From positions 1 to 21,474 of the forward strand of contig PUOG01000214.1 of the NCBI GenBank assembly GCA_003552745.1: a DNA stretch of 21,474 bases, written 5' to 3'. The stretch is from Spirochaetaceae bacterium. GTDB lineage: Bacteria; Spirochaetota; Spirochaetia; DSM-27196; SKKC01. Under the pieces are notes generated by a model. It was not told the DNA's origin. It searched no databases and saw only the letters and a list, made by a program, of their open reading frames with translations. The position numbers were made by a program, and so were the translations under genes. Positions 6,430 through 13,837 of the stretch are shown one piece after another; within the stretch, counting starts at the first letter, position 1, and each line of letters opens with the position of its first letter.

Positions 6430-9069
6430 ATGAAGAAGTATCACGCGTTTAGCGAAAACGAATACCTCGACCAGCCCGACGGACTCGATGAGCTCGGGAG
6501 TCGAGGCAAGCGGGTCATGCAGCTCGCTTCTCTCGGGCTACCCATCGCTCCGGGCTTTGTCCTGTCGAATCAGACCATCCGGGAGATGTCCGACGATCCG
6601 CAAGCCGAGAAGTCATTCCTGGCCGAGCCGATCGCGAAAATGGAACGCATAATGGGAAAGCGCTTCGACGATCCGGAGAATCCACTCCTGATCAAGGTCG
6701 TGGAGAGTCCGATGTTGAATATGGTGAATACCTTTTCCACGATTCATAACATCGGTCTTACCGGCCACTCGGTCGAAGGTTTTGCCAAGTATGTCGGTGA
6801 GGATTTTGCCTATCACGAGTACGCGAATGTGATCCGCAAAATGCTCCAGCTCGAGAGCCTGACCGACGTTCCTGCTGCGCGGCGGAAACGCATGGATGCG
6901 TTCGCGAAGAAACTGAAGAATGCTCGTAAGAAGGCCTCGGTGACCAAGTGTGTCGAAGAGTTCAGCGACGTCTATTCACCTGCGTTCCTCGGCGATGCCT
7001 ACGCTCAGCTTGTTTGGACAATCAAGGAGTATCTGAGCCTCTTCACCGACCGGCCGACGAGTGAAGATTCATCGCTGATGATTCAGGCGATGGTTTTCGG
7101 CAATTTCGGGCAGGAGAGTTACTTCGGCAGCTACTTCACCCATGACATCATCACCGGAGAGGACAAGATTAGCGGCGAGTTCTTCCCGGAGTCTTTCGAT
7201 GATCGCAAGGCCGAAGGAAAGCCGGTCGGCAAGATAAAGCCGGCCGTACGGAAGGAGCTCGAACGTATCGCAGATGAGCTCGAGAAGAACTTCAAGGAGA
7301 TCCGGCAAGTCCGCTTCACCGTTGAGAGCGGAAAGCTGTGGGTAATCGATCAGTTCGGGGCCACGAATCGATCTACTCAGGCGGAGATTAAGACGCTGCT
7401 CGACCTGCGCAAGAAGGGCGTGATCGACGGTGACTACGTAATCAATGCAATCAAACCGGGGCGGTTGTCGGAGCTCCTGCATCCGCAATTGGACCTCAAT
7501 TCGGTGAAGAACCTTGCGAAGGTCGAAGGCGGAATCGCAGGCGCGGTCGGTGCGGCGATCGGTCGAGTCTACTTCTCGACCGAAGCGCTGGTTAAGGAGC
7601 ACCGGCGTGCTACCCATGCGGGCGAGGAAGCGAACCTGATCCTCGCAATGCCGTCGACGTACGCCGAAGATGTGAAAGCGATCGAAGTTGCGCGCGGCGT
7701 ACTCAGTACCGAGGGTGGATATGCCTCCCATGCGCCCGTCGTGGCGCGAAGTCTCGGTAAGGTCGCGCTGGTCTACCCCGACGCGAACTTCACGAAAACA
7801 GCTCTGAAGATCGGCAACCGCACGGTGAAAGAGGGCGACTACATTACGCTTAATGTTCCCTACTACGACACGCCGCAGATCTTCTTCGGCAAAGCATCGC
7901 TGACTGAACCTTCTCCGGAAGGGAGCGGCCTGCTCGAGCTGCTGGACATCATACAGGAAAACATCGACGAGTTCGACGTGGAGGCAAACGCGGATCAACC
8001 GAAGGATGCTGAGCTCGCGGCGATGTTCAAGGCGGCGGGGATCGGACTGTGCCGAACCGAGCACATGTTCTTTCACGAGAACAGGATCGATGAGTTCCGC
8101 GCGATGATCGTAGCCGGTGGAGACCAGAAAGGGCGGGAGAAGGCGCTCGAGAAGCTGAAGAAGTATCAGGTTTCGGACTTCTATTCGCTCTTCAAGATCA
8201 TGGCCGGTAAACCGGTCACGATCCGACTGCTCGATGCGCCCTTGCATGAGTTCCTGCCGCACACCGCGGATAGTATGAAGAGCTTCGTGTCGTTCATTCG
8301 AAAGCGGAATCCGAAGCTCAGTGAGGCGGAGATTCGTCAGCGGTGTGATCTCCTGAAGGAGGTGAATCCGATGCTCGGCCATCGTGGTGTCCGGATAGCG
8401 ATCAGCTACCCGGAGATCTACAATATGCAGGTTCGGGCAATCTTCGAGGCGGCGTATAAGTTGAAGAAGGAGGGAGTCGAAGCGATCCCGGAGATAATGG
8501 TCCCGCTTGTCATGTCTGCGAACGAGATAAAGACGATCCGAAACGGAAAGCAGATCGAGGGCAAGCACATCACCGGAATTCGTGACATTGAGAGCGAGGT
8601 TCGCAAGCAGTTCGGAACCGATCCGGTCCATTACCGGGTGGGTACGATGATCGAGCTGCCTGCGGCCGCATTACAGGCGGATCGAATCGCTCGATACGCG
8701 GATTTTTTCAGTTTCGGTACGAACGATCTCACGCAGACGACCAACGGGCTCTCGAGAGATGACTTCAACAACTTCTTCTCCGACTACAACGAGTTTGACT
8801 TGCTCGAATCTAATCCGTTCAAGGTGCTCGGTGAACAGGTAAAGGAGATGATCGCGTTGGCAGCCGAACGTGGGCGCCTGACACGACCGGATCTACGGTT
8901 GGGACTATGTGGAGAGCATGGGGCCGAACCGGAGAATATTCAGTTCACCCGTCGCACCGGACTGGATTATGTTTCGTGTTCGCCGTATGGGATCCCGATT
9001 GCGAAGCTTGCGATCGCTCAGATGAATCTGGCGAAAAAACAGGCCGCGACCGACGCACGGTCGGCGTGA
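6430..9069 (+). CDS. ppdK: Pyruvate,phosphate dikinase-like protein with degenerate ATP-grasp domain
   Basis: An 879-residue protein with the full PPDK domain order. PPDK interconverts ATP, phosphate and pyruvate with AMP, pyrophosphate and PEP. The swivelling domain has the phosphohistidine motif GGYASHAPVVAR (His434, equivalent to His455 of Clostridium symbiosum PPDK). The C-terminal TIM barrel keeps GLCRTEHMF (Arg542), IRLLDAPLHEFLP (Arg599), NPMLGHRG and CGEHG (Cys827), the PEP/pyruvate site. The N-terminal ATP-grasp part (about 1-310) aligns without difficulty but lacks the usual ATP ligands: GGKG becomes GSRG (Lys to Arg25), VRSGA becomes VVESP (Arg to Val91), DIEFT becomes QVRFT (Asp to Gln293, Glu to Arg295), and LQTR becomes IDQF (Gln to Asp307, Arg to Phe309). 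Classical PPDK activity is therefore doubtful. It lies downstream of the cfpA pair, as in T. pallidum. Confidence 0.85.
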   Translation: MKKYHAFSENEYLDQPDGLDELGSRGKRVMQLASLGLPIAPGFVLSNQTIREMSDDPQAEKSFLAEPIAKMERIMGKRFDDPENPLLIKVVESPMLNMVNTFSTIHNIGLTGHSVEGFAKYVGEDFAYHEYANVIRKMLQLESLTDVPAARRKRMDAFAKKLKNARKKASVTKCVEEFSDVYSPAFLGDAYAQLVWTIKEYLSLFTDRPTSEDSSLMIQAMVFGNFGQESYFGSYFTHDIITGEDKISGEFFPESFDDRKAEGKPVGKIKPAVRKELERIADELEKNFKEIRQVRFTVESGKLWVIDQFGATNRSTQAEIKTLLDLRKKGVIDGDYVINAIKPGRLSELLHPQLDLNSVKNLAKVEGGIAGAVGAAIGRVYFSTEALVKEHRRATHAGEEANLILAMPSTYAEDVKAIEVARGVLSTEGGYASHAPVVARSLGKVALVYPDANFTKTALKIGNRTVKEGDYITLNVPYYDTPQIFFGKASLTEPSPEGSGLLELLDIIQENIDEFDVEANADQPKDAELAAMFKAAGIGLCRTEHMFFHENRIDEFRAMIVAGGDQKGREKALEKLKKYQVSDFYSLFKIMAGKPVTIRLLDAPLHEFLPHTADSMKSFVSFIRKRNPKLSEAEIRQRCDLLKEVNPMLGHRGVRIAISYPEIYNMQVRAIFEAAYKLKKEGVEAIPEIMVPLVMSANEIKTIRNGKQIEGKHITGIRDIESEVRKQFGTDPVHYRVGTMIELPAAALQADRIARYADFFSFGTNDLTQTTNGLSRDDFNNFFSDYNEFDLLESNPFKVLGEQVKEMIALAAERGRLTRPDLRLGLCGEHGAEPENIQFTRRTGLDYVSCSPYGIPIAKLAIAQMNLAKKQAATDARSA

Positions 9070-9129
9070 GGCCGACTTGTTGCCGTCGCGCCGAACGCTG
9101 TAGCAGCAGTTCCGGCGAAGGCTGAGGCG

Positions 9130-9147
9130 GCACAACATTGCACATGA
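9130..9147 (+). repeat. Direct repeat, left copy
   Basis: GCACAACATTGCACATGA; 16 of its 18 bases recur at 10091-10106 as GCACAATTGCACATGA, with two bases missing. The two copies bracket the J-domain gene. Confidence 0.4.
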
Positions 9148-9160
9148 GTACAGTCAACTG

Positions 9161-9191
9161 GGGGCCGCTACCCTGATGGGGAGGCGGCCCT
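9161..9191. terminator. GC-rich stem-loop between convergent ppdK and J-domain genes
   Basis: GGGCCGC (9162-9168) pairs with GCGGCCC (9184-9190), and an inner CCC/GGG (9171-9173, 9178-9180) closes a TGAT loop. It lies about 95 nt after the ppdK stop and 24 nt beyond the J-domain stop, so it could serve both. Neither strand shows a clear T-tract directly after the stem. Confidence 0.4.
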
Positions 9192-9214
9192 CTGACTTTA
9201 TAACTCGCGCGATG

Positions 9215-10042
9215 CTACGCCGCGAGGGCGATCGAGAGGTAGTCGAAGAACGCGTGGGTGAGGGAGAGCTTGAGACGGCTCTCCTCAGCCCATGTGCTTT
9301 CCGGGTGGTAGGTGAGTACGTGGGAGAACTCCCTGTTACAGACGACCAGTTGCTCGTGCGGGTTACCGGGGCGGCTTTCGGACAGATCCGGAAAGCAGAA
9401 ATCGCGGATCGTGCGGTCGAGAAGCCCGGAGCCGTACCGATAGCGCCGGTAGGCTTTCTGGTCGGTCTGACCGGAGTAGGGGATGTTATACTTGTCGATG
9501 TGCATGGCCTCGTAGAACGTCCGGGCGAAACAGGTAAAGGCGCGGGCGAAACTGTCATGCGGGAATCCGTGTATTCGCGATTCGAGTCGTGAAAGAGAGG
9601 ACAAACCGGCAGTCACCAATCGTTCGGCGCGCCGATATTTGAGCCGCAACGGTCCCTCGTTACGGAAGTGGACATTCTCGAGACCGTACTGATAGTACAA
9701 TCGCATTCCCTCGAGGATTTTACCATGGGCCACACGAAACACCTCGGCGTCGATCTCTGTGAATCGAGGATTCTCGGTCGCCGAGGCGTCGGATCGCGTC
9801 CGGCGAAAGCCGTTGGCGTCCGCGAAACCCTCCTTGCGTTGTCCGTTCGTTGACTCTACACTCTCGCGTATGGTCTCGTACGCACTGTTTATTGCCGACA
9901 TATGCGCATTCGCCCACTCTTCGCGTCCGGGATTAAAGTCGGGATGGTACCGTTTCGCGAGGCGACGAAATGCTCGGTTAAGCTCTCCGGTCTCGGGATC
10001 AGGTTGTAGTCCGAACAGCCGGAGTGCGGCGTCAAGATCCAT
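9215..10042 (-). CDS. J-domain (DnaJ-like) co-chaperone with unknown C-terminal region
   Basis: A 275-residue protein from ATG 10042. Residues about 1-65 form a J-domain: DAALRLFGLQPDPETGELNR, then AFRRLAKRYHPDFNPG with the HPD tripeptide that stimulates Hsp70 (DnaK) ATPase. Gly/Phe-rich and zinc-finger regions of true DnaJ are absent, so this is a type III J-protein with a specialised client. The remaining 200 residues are rich in Arg, Tyr, Phe and His and not recognised. A TTG at 10081 could extend the frame by 13 residues, but ATG 10042 places the J-domain correctly. A good promoter (TTGATA, 17 nt, TATACT) ends 10 nt before that ATG, and no Shine-Dalgarno is present. It is encoded opposite to both neighbours, between near-identical short direct repeats. 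Confidence 0.85.
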   Translation of the reverse strand: MDLDAALRLFGLQPDPETGELNRAFRRLAKRYHPDFNPGREEWANAHMSAINSAYETIRESVESTNGQRKEGFADANGFRRTRSDASATENPRFTEIDAEVFRVAHGKILEGMRLYYQYGLENVHFRNEGPLRLKYRRAERLVTAGLSSLSRLESRIHGFPHDSFARAFTCFARTFYEAMHIDKYNIPYSGQTDQKAYRRYRYGSGLLDRTIRDFCFPDLSESRPGNPHEQLVVCNREFSHVLTYHPESTWAEESRLKLSLTHAFFDYLSIALAA

Positions 10043-10052
10043 GTCGAATTCG

Positions 10053-10081
10053 AGTATAGCGGTGGCAACCCCGGTTATCAA
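10053..10081 (-). promoter_or_regulatory. Promoter of the J-domain gene (leaderless type)
   Basis: On the minus strand TTGATA (10081-10076) is followed after 17 nt by TATACT (10058-10053). The -10 ends 10 nt before ATG 10042, so the 5' leader would be 0-4 nt. Confidence 0.55.
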
Positions 10082-10090
10082 TCAGAAACA

Positions 10091-10106
10091 GCACAATTGC
10101 ACATGA
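10091..10106 (+). repeat. Direct repeat, right copy
   Basis: GCACAATTGCACATGA, a near-copy of 9130-9147. It overlaps the candidate -35 (TTGCAC) of the next gene. Confidence 0.4.
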
Positions 10107-10125
10107 CAGCAATTGCCAGTATGTT
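10097..10125 (+). promoter_or_regulatory. Candidate promoter of the 10146-11627 gene pair
   Basis: TTGCAC (10097-10102) and TATGTT (10120-10125) are spaced by 17 nt. AGGAG at 10133-10137 is the ribosome binding site, 8 nt before ATG 10146. The predicted leader is short, about 14 nt. Confidence 0.4.
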
Positions 10126-10145
10126 CGTACACAGGAGATGTATGT

Positions 10146-10700
10146 ATGGCGAAGTATCAGGATCTATTCGCAGCGTATCGGAATAACCAGTTACCGACCG
10201 AAGGTGGATTTATTGTCAGCTCTTTTTTCGACGAGGAGAGCACGTATACTCGCTACGAGGCCATATCGTATGCGCACGTAAAGGATATCTTTCCTGCCGA
10301 AGACAGCATCACGTTTCAGGCCGAGGGCGCGAAGGTGTTTATTCTCGTCGAGCCGAGAAGCTATTCCAAGAAGCATATCGAACCTGCATACCGCCATCAG
10401 GAGCACAAGATTCCGTATCGGTTTAACGAGGTAGAGGTCCATACAACCCAACGTGATGACCGGATCATGATCGGCAAAGAGCCGGTCATGACCTACACCT
10501 CGTTCACTGTTCTCAAGCCTTCCGGGAATGACTTCGCGTACATTTTCTACACCGCCGACGATCTGCTGAGCACTCTCGAGAAGTTCTTCGAAGAATCGTT
10601 GCGGAAGGACGCGAGAATACCCATGCGGGACGCCAAGAAGGCAACCGAAGTCTTCATGACAGTCTTCAAGAAGATGGTCTTCAGCGGCTTCAGCGGGTAG
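10146..10700 (+). CDS. Hypothetical protein, 184 residues
   Basis: A soluble protein of 184 residues beginning MAKYQDLFAAYRNNQLPTEG. ATG 10146 is chosen over the upstream in-frame TTG 10113 because AGGAG lies 8 nt before it. The middle is predicted to be beta-rich (about 30-130: FIVSSFFDE, KVFILVEPRSY, EVEVHTTQRDD, MTYTSFTVLKPSG) and the C-terminal 50 residues helical (DDLLSTLEKFFEESLRKD). There is no signal peptide, membrane helix or recognised catalytic motif. I do not recognise the family. The stop is directly followed by the ATG of the next gene, so the two form an operon and are probably translationally coupled. Confidence 0.8.
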   Translation: MAKYQDLFAAYRNNQLPTEGGFIVSSFFDEESTYTRYEAISYAHVKDIFPAEDSITFQAEGAKVFILVEPRSYSKKHIEPAYRHQEHKIPYRFNEVEVHTTQRDDRIMIGKEPVMTYTSFTVLKPSGNDFAYIFYTADDLLSTLEKFFEESLRKDARIPMRDAKKATEVFMTVFKKMVFSGFSG

Positions 10701-11627
10701 ATGTCGGCATCGCTTCTCGTTCACATTCCGCCGGCGGGAGACGCACGGTCGGGCGTTGACGAACTTGCCCGTCTGCTTGTCGAGGAAGCGGACGGATTGT
10801 TCGGAGTTCTCCGGTTCGAGAAATACCATCTCGACACCTGGCAGGCATGGCTCGAGGAACACGCTCCCGATATCGCACGGATGGTTGCGGGAGCTCCCAC
10901 CGAGGAGGAGACTCGAGCCGCGGAACTGATCGGCAGTGGCTTCGCGAAAAGCTTCGCCGACGAGACGGCCGGCGCGGCGATTCGAGCGCTCGAGGAGACT
11001 ACCGGGGCAGAGTACAGATCGGCGCGCCTGAACTCAGATGTGGTGCACGGATTGTCGGCGATCCACGATGCGCTTGCCGATCCTGTACTGCCGGACGAAC
11101 AGCGCAGGTCGATGATTCGGTGCATGTATGGCGTACTCATCGGCGCGGCGGGAAAGTTCGAGCTCCCTCTACAGGTGTTCACCGGACCGGAAAGCGAGAA
11201 TTCGAGTGAGTCGGGCAGACGACTGCAGGTGATTGCGACTGACTTAGCCACCCCCGATACCCTCACGTTTCAGATCTGGAACGATTGTCTCGAACTGCTG
11301 CGGGCGCGTTCGTACACAGCTTCACTCGCAGCCGATTCGGCGGAGTCGTTGACGCCGGCATCGGGAAATGGGATCGCCATCCTCCGAGGGGTGGAAAGCA
11401 GCGCGCCAATAGTGGTGCTCGCCAATCCGACGAGCGACGTCATCGAGATATCTGTCGATCGACGGCTGCTTCCGGGAAGTATCGGAACGACCTTCCGCGA
11501 CGAAATAACCGGTGACATGCTGTTCGTGCCTGACGGAGGCGACAATCACCTTTCGCTCGATCTCGAGCCGTATGAAGTAGTGTGGCTCTCACTTCAACCG
11601 GAGGTCGATCATCCGGAGGGCGATTAG
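10701..11627 (+). CDS. Unknown protein with a GH13 (alpha-amylase-like) C-terminal beta domain
   Basis: A 308-residue protein starting at the base after the previous stop, with no clear Shine-Dalgarno. The N-terminal 190 residues are helical and acidic and not recognised (SASLLVHIPPAGDARSGVDE at the start). From about residue 190 (FQIWNDCLELLRARSY, then AILRGVESSAPIVVLANPTS, VDRRLLPGS, FRDEITGDML, SLDLEPYEVVWLSLQ) the pattern matches the end of glycoside hydrolase family 13 enzymes: the last barrel helix and the small C-terminal beta sandwich ending in a 'hydrophobic-EPYEVVWL' strand. The catalytic TIM barrel is absent. It may be a stand-alone carbohydrate-binding or regulatory protein. The domain match rests on pattern only. 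Confidence 0.75.
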   Translation: MSASLLVHIPPAGDARSGVDELARLLVEEADGLFGVLRFEKYHLDTWQAWLEEHAPDIARMVAGAPTEEETRAAELIGSGFAKSFADETAGAAIRALEETTGAEYRSARLNSDVVHGLSAIHDALADPVLPDEQRRSMIRCMYGVLIGAAGKFELPLQVFTGPESENSSESGRRLQVIATDLATPDTLTFQIWNDCLELLRARSYTASLAADSAESLTPASGNGIAILRGVESSAPIVVLANPTSDVIEISVDRRLLPGSIGTTFRDEITGDMLFVPDGGDNHLSLDLEPYEVVWLSLQPEVDHPEGD

Positions 11628-11633
11628 TGTCAG

Positions 11634-12194
11634 CTATTTCAGCAGCCGGGAAAGCTCTTTGAATCGATCGGTACCCGCCACGCCGCAAAGCTCGAACAGA
11701 ACCGATTCAACCGTACTGATTCGAACTCCCTCGCACCGCATGTGTTCGATCGCAATATCTCGATCGAGCAGTGACCGGCTTCCGACGGCGTCCGCGGCAA
11801 CCGTCACGAAATAGCCCGCGCGCAGCGCGTCGAGAGCGGTCTGCTGAACGCAGACGTGTGTCTCCATGCCCGCGACGATCAGAGTATGGCGTCCGATCTC
11901 CTCGAGTGCTTGCCGGAATCGATCGTTCGCCATGCAGCTGAACTCCAGCTTTTCGATTCGCTGCGCATCGTGCAAACGATCTGAGAGCGCCGGATGAGTC
12001 GGCCCAAGTCCTTTCGGATACTGTTCGGTGTAAAGGTGCGGTATGCCGAGAATGGTGAGTCCACGCACGAAAAGCTCCGTCCGCTGCACAACGCTCTGAT
12101 TGTCGTGAATGTGCCGTAGCAATCGATCCTGCACATCGACGATGAGGCCGACCGTGCCATCCACTACATATCTCTTCCGAACGCTGCTCATCAT
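11634..12194 (-). CDS. Isochorismatase-family cysteine hydrolase
   Basis: A 186-residue single-domain cytoplasmic hydrolase of the isochorismatase-like fold (YcaC/nicotinamidase relatives). The catalytic triad is visible: Asp20 (LIVDVQDR), Lys82 (EKLEFSCM) and Cys115 (AGMETHVCVQQT). The METHVCV segment is typical of the YcaC-like subgroup, whose substrates are mostly unknown; nicotinamidase is less likely because the metal-binding DxHxxxH motif is absent. GGAGG (12200-12196) lies only 1 nt before the first ATG (12194) but 4 nt before the second (12191), so the second may be used. The gene converges on the 10701-11627 gene with a 6-nt gap, leaving no room for a terminator. No pathway is implied by the neighbours. 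Confidence 0.88.
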   Translation of the reverse strand: MMSSVRKRYVVDGTVGLIVDVQDRLLRHIHDNQSVVQRTELFVRGLTILGIPHLYTEQYPKGLGPTHPALSDRLHDAQRIEKLEFSCMANDRFRQALEEIGRHTLIVAGMETHVCVQQTALDALRAGYFVTVAADAVGSRSLLDRDIAIEHMRCEGVRISTVESVLFELCGVAGTDRFKELSRLLK

Positions 12195-12206
12195 ACCTCC
12201 GCATTA

Positions 12207-12235
12207 TTGCATAGTGTTAAACGGAAAGATACACT
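12207..12235 (+). promoter_or_regulatory. Candidate promoter of pyrFE
   Basis: TTGCAT (12207-12212) and TACACT (12230-12235) are spaced by 17 nt, giving a leader of about 32 nt. GGGAG at 12263-12267 lies 6 nt before GTG 12274. Confidence 0.4.
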
Positions 12236-12273
12236 GCGTTCCATAGCTTAGCTACGCTTTGCGGGAGATCGAT

Positions 12274-13773
12274 GTGGCGGCACGTCATACAGATGCAGGT
12301 ATCTTTGAAAGACTACACCGGCGAGCGGAGAGTAAGGATACCCTGCTCTGCGTCGGACTCGACCCGAGGATCGCTCCCGGGCCGCAGGCGAAGACGGCCA
12401 TCCTGGATGAGAATCGCAGGATCATCGACGCGGTGGCCGAGTATACACTGGCGTTCAAGCCGAATATCGCATTCTATGAATGCCACGGTGCGGCAGGTAT
12501 CGAGGCGTTGCGCGCAACGATCGAAACGATTCCCGATGAGATACCGGTTATTCTCGATGCCAAACGCGGGGACATCGGGAGCACCGCGGAAGCGTACGCA
12601 CGCGCCGCGGTGGAGGCGTTCGGAGTTCGTGCGGTTACCCTGAACCCGTATCTCGGAGCGGATGCGGTGACGCCTTTTCTCGAGTATCACGATCTTTGTG
12701 CCTTTGTACTCTGTCGAACGAGTAATCCATCTGCCGGAGATCTACAGGATCTGGAATTGAAGGAGAGCAATGAGCCGCTCTTCCTGAAAGTCGCCGATCA
12801 CTTTCTCGATCTATCACCTCGCATCGGATTAGTGGCCGCTGCGACCGACGGTGCGGCGCTTCGGGCGTTGCGGTCTCGCTTTCCGTCGCGCTGGTTCCTC
12901 GCTCCGGGTGTCGGTGCCCAGGGCGCATCGGCGGGAGATACGGTGCGGAATGGCGCAGATTCCGACGGAGGACGAATCATACCGGTCGCCGCGCGGGCGA
13001 TCTCGGAAGCGGACGATCCGGCGGTGAGGGCTCGCGGGCTCCGCGATGAGATTTCACGGGCGCGGAAGGCGGTACGCAAACGCGGATCGCTTCCGCCGTC
13101 GCGTTACTCGCGCGCAACCGCTCAGGCCGAGGATAAGCGTGAGCGCGATCAGCGGATCGGCAGCAAGTCTTCAAGCGATCTGAAGCGCGAAATACTACGC
13201 GGTCTCATTCGGCAAGGCTGCTTCCAAACAGGTCATTTCACACTCAAGTCGGGCGCACCGAGTCCGTTCTACATCGATCTGAGAAAAGCTGCCTCCAATC
13301 CCGAATTGCTGACGAAGCTTGCTGAGGCGTATACGCGAATGGCTCGCGAGATCGTGTTCGATCGTCTCTCACCCATCCCCGTCGCCGCCCTTCCGATCGG
13401 GACCGCGGTCAGCCTGAGTATGGGGGTCCCCCTCATCTACCCGCGCATACCGCTCAAGGCCCACGGCACAGGGAACCGGGTCGAGGGCTACTTCGAGACG
13501 GGGGACCGCGCCCTGCTGCTCGACGACCTGATAAGCACCGGTCGGAGCAAGCTCGAGGCGGTGGAGGTTCTGCGGGCCGAGGGGCTCGAAGTCACGGATT
13601 TAGTCGTCTTGATCGAGCGCGGGACGAAAGGTCGACACGACATGGAATGGATCGGTGTCGAGCTGCACTCGTTCGCGGATGTTCGTGAGCTGGTTTCGCT
13701 TGGCGTATCGGAAGGGATGATTTCCGAACAGGATGAGGCGCGAGTGAATGACTATCTCGCGCGCGAAGAGTAG
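12274..13773 (+). CDS. pyrFE: Bifunctional orotidine-5'-phosphate decarboxylase / orotate phosphoribosyltransferase
   Basis: A 499-residue fusion that performs the last two steps of UMP synthesis. The N-terminal domain (about 1-265) is a type 2 OMP decarboxylase: LLCVGLDPRI, FKPNIAFYE and the catalytic DAKRGDIGSTAEAYARA (Asp95, Lys97, Asp100). A basic linker (about 265-305) leads to orotate phosphoribosyltransferase (about 305-499): GCFQTGHFTLKSG, SPFYIDLRKA, the flexible-loop region RIPLKAHGTGNRVEG, and the PRPP-binding LLLDDLISTGRSK. PyrE uses PRPP and orotate to make OMP; PyrF removes CO2. The order is opposite to the eukaryotic UMP synthase. GTG 12274 is preferred because GGGAG lies 6 nt upstream; TTG 12259 would add five residues. 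No other pyr gene is in the window. Confidence 0.92.
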   Translation: MAARHTDAGIFERLHRRAESKDTLLCVGLDPRIAPGPQAKTAILDENRRIIDAVAEYTLAFKPNIAFYECHGAAGIEALRATIETIPDEIPVILDAKRGDIGSTAEAYARAAVEAFGVRAVTLNPYLGADAVTPFLEYHDLCAFVLCRTSNPSAGDLQDLELKESNEPLFLKVADHFLDLSPRIGLVAAATDGAALRALRSRFPSRWFLAPGVGAQGASAGDTVRNGADSDGGRIIPVAARAISEADDPAVRARGLRDEISRARKAVRKRGSLPPSRYSRATAQAEDKRERDQRIGSKSSSDLKREILRGLIRQGCFQTGHFTLKSGAPSPFYIDLRKAASNPELLTKLAEAYTRMAREIVFDRLSPIPVAALPIGTAVSLSMGVPLIYPRIPLKAHGTGNRVEGYFETGDRALLLDDLISTGRSKLEAVEVLRAEGLEVTDLVVLIERGTKGRHDMEWIGVELHSFADVRELVSLGVSEGMISEQDEARVNDYLAREE

Positions 13774-13786
13774 CCGGCTCTAACAA

Positions 13787-13807
13787 CCGGTTGCGCACCG
13801 GCGTTTC
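13787..13807 (+). terminator. Possible weak terminator after pyrFE
   Basis: CCGGT (13787-13791) and ACCGG (13797-13801) form a small hairpin with loop TGCGC, followed by CGTTTCT. The T-run is short, so termination may be partial or Rho-dependent. Confidence 0.35.
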
Positions 13808-13816
13808 TGAGTGCGG

Positions 13817-13837
13817 GCGGGTTAACTGTTAACCCGC
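13817..13837. promoter_or_regulatory. Perfect palindrome over the efp stop codon
   Basis: GCGGGTTAAC (13817-13826) and GTTAACCCGC (13828-13837) are perfect 10-bp arms around a single T. It includes the efp stop (TAA on the minus strand at 13824-13822). It sits between convergent pyrFE and efp and could act as a bidirectional mRNA 3' end, or as a protein-binding site. It lacks a T-tract. Confidence 0.45.

Noticed and set aside
7069..8631. 520-codon frame antisense to the PPDK-like gene
   Set aside because: Shadow of a conserved coding sequence, rich in Arg/Leu/Asp without domain structure.
10191..10862. 223-codon frame antisense to the two unknown genes at 10146 and 10701
   Set aside because: The plus-strand pair has a ribosome binding site, a promoter and zero-gap coupling; the antisense frame has none.
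11707..12204. Alternative frame over the isochorismatase-family gene
   Set aside because: The other frame carries the complete Asp/Lys/Cys triad; this one is Arg-rich shadow.
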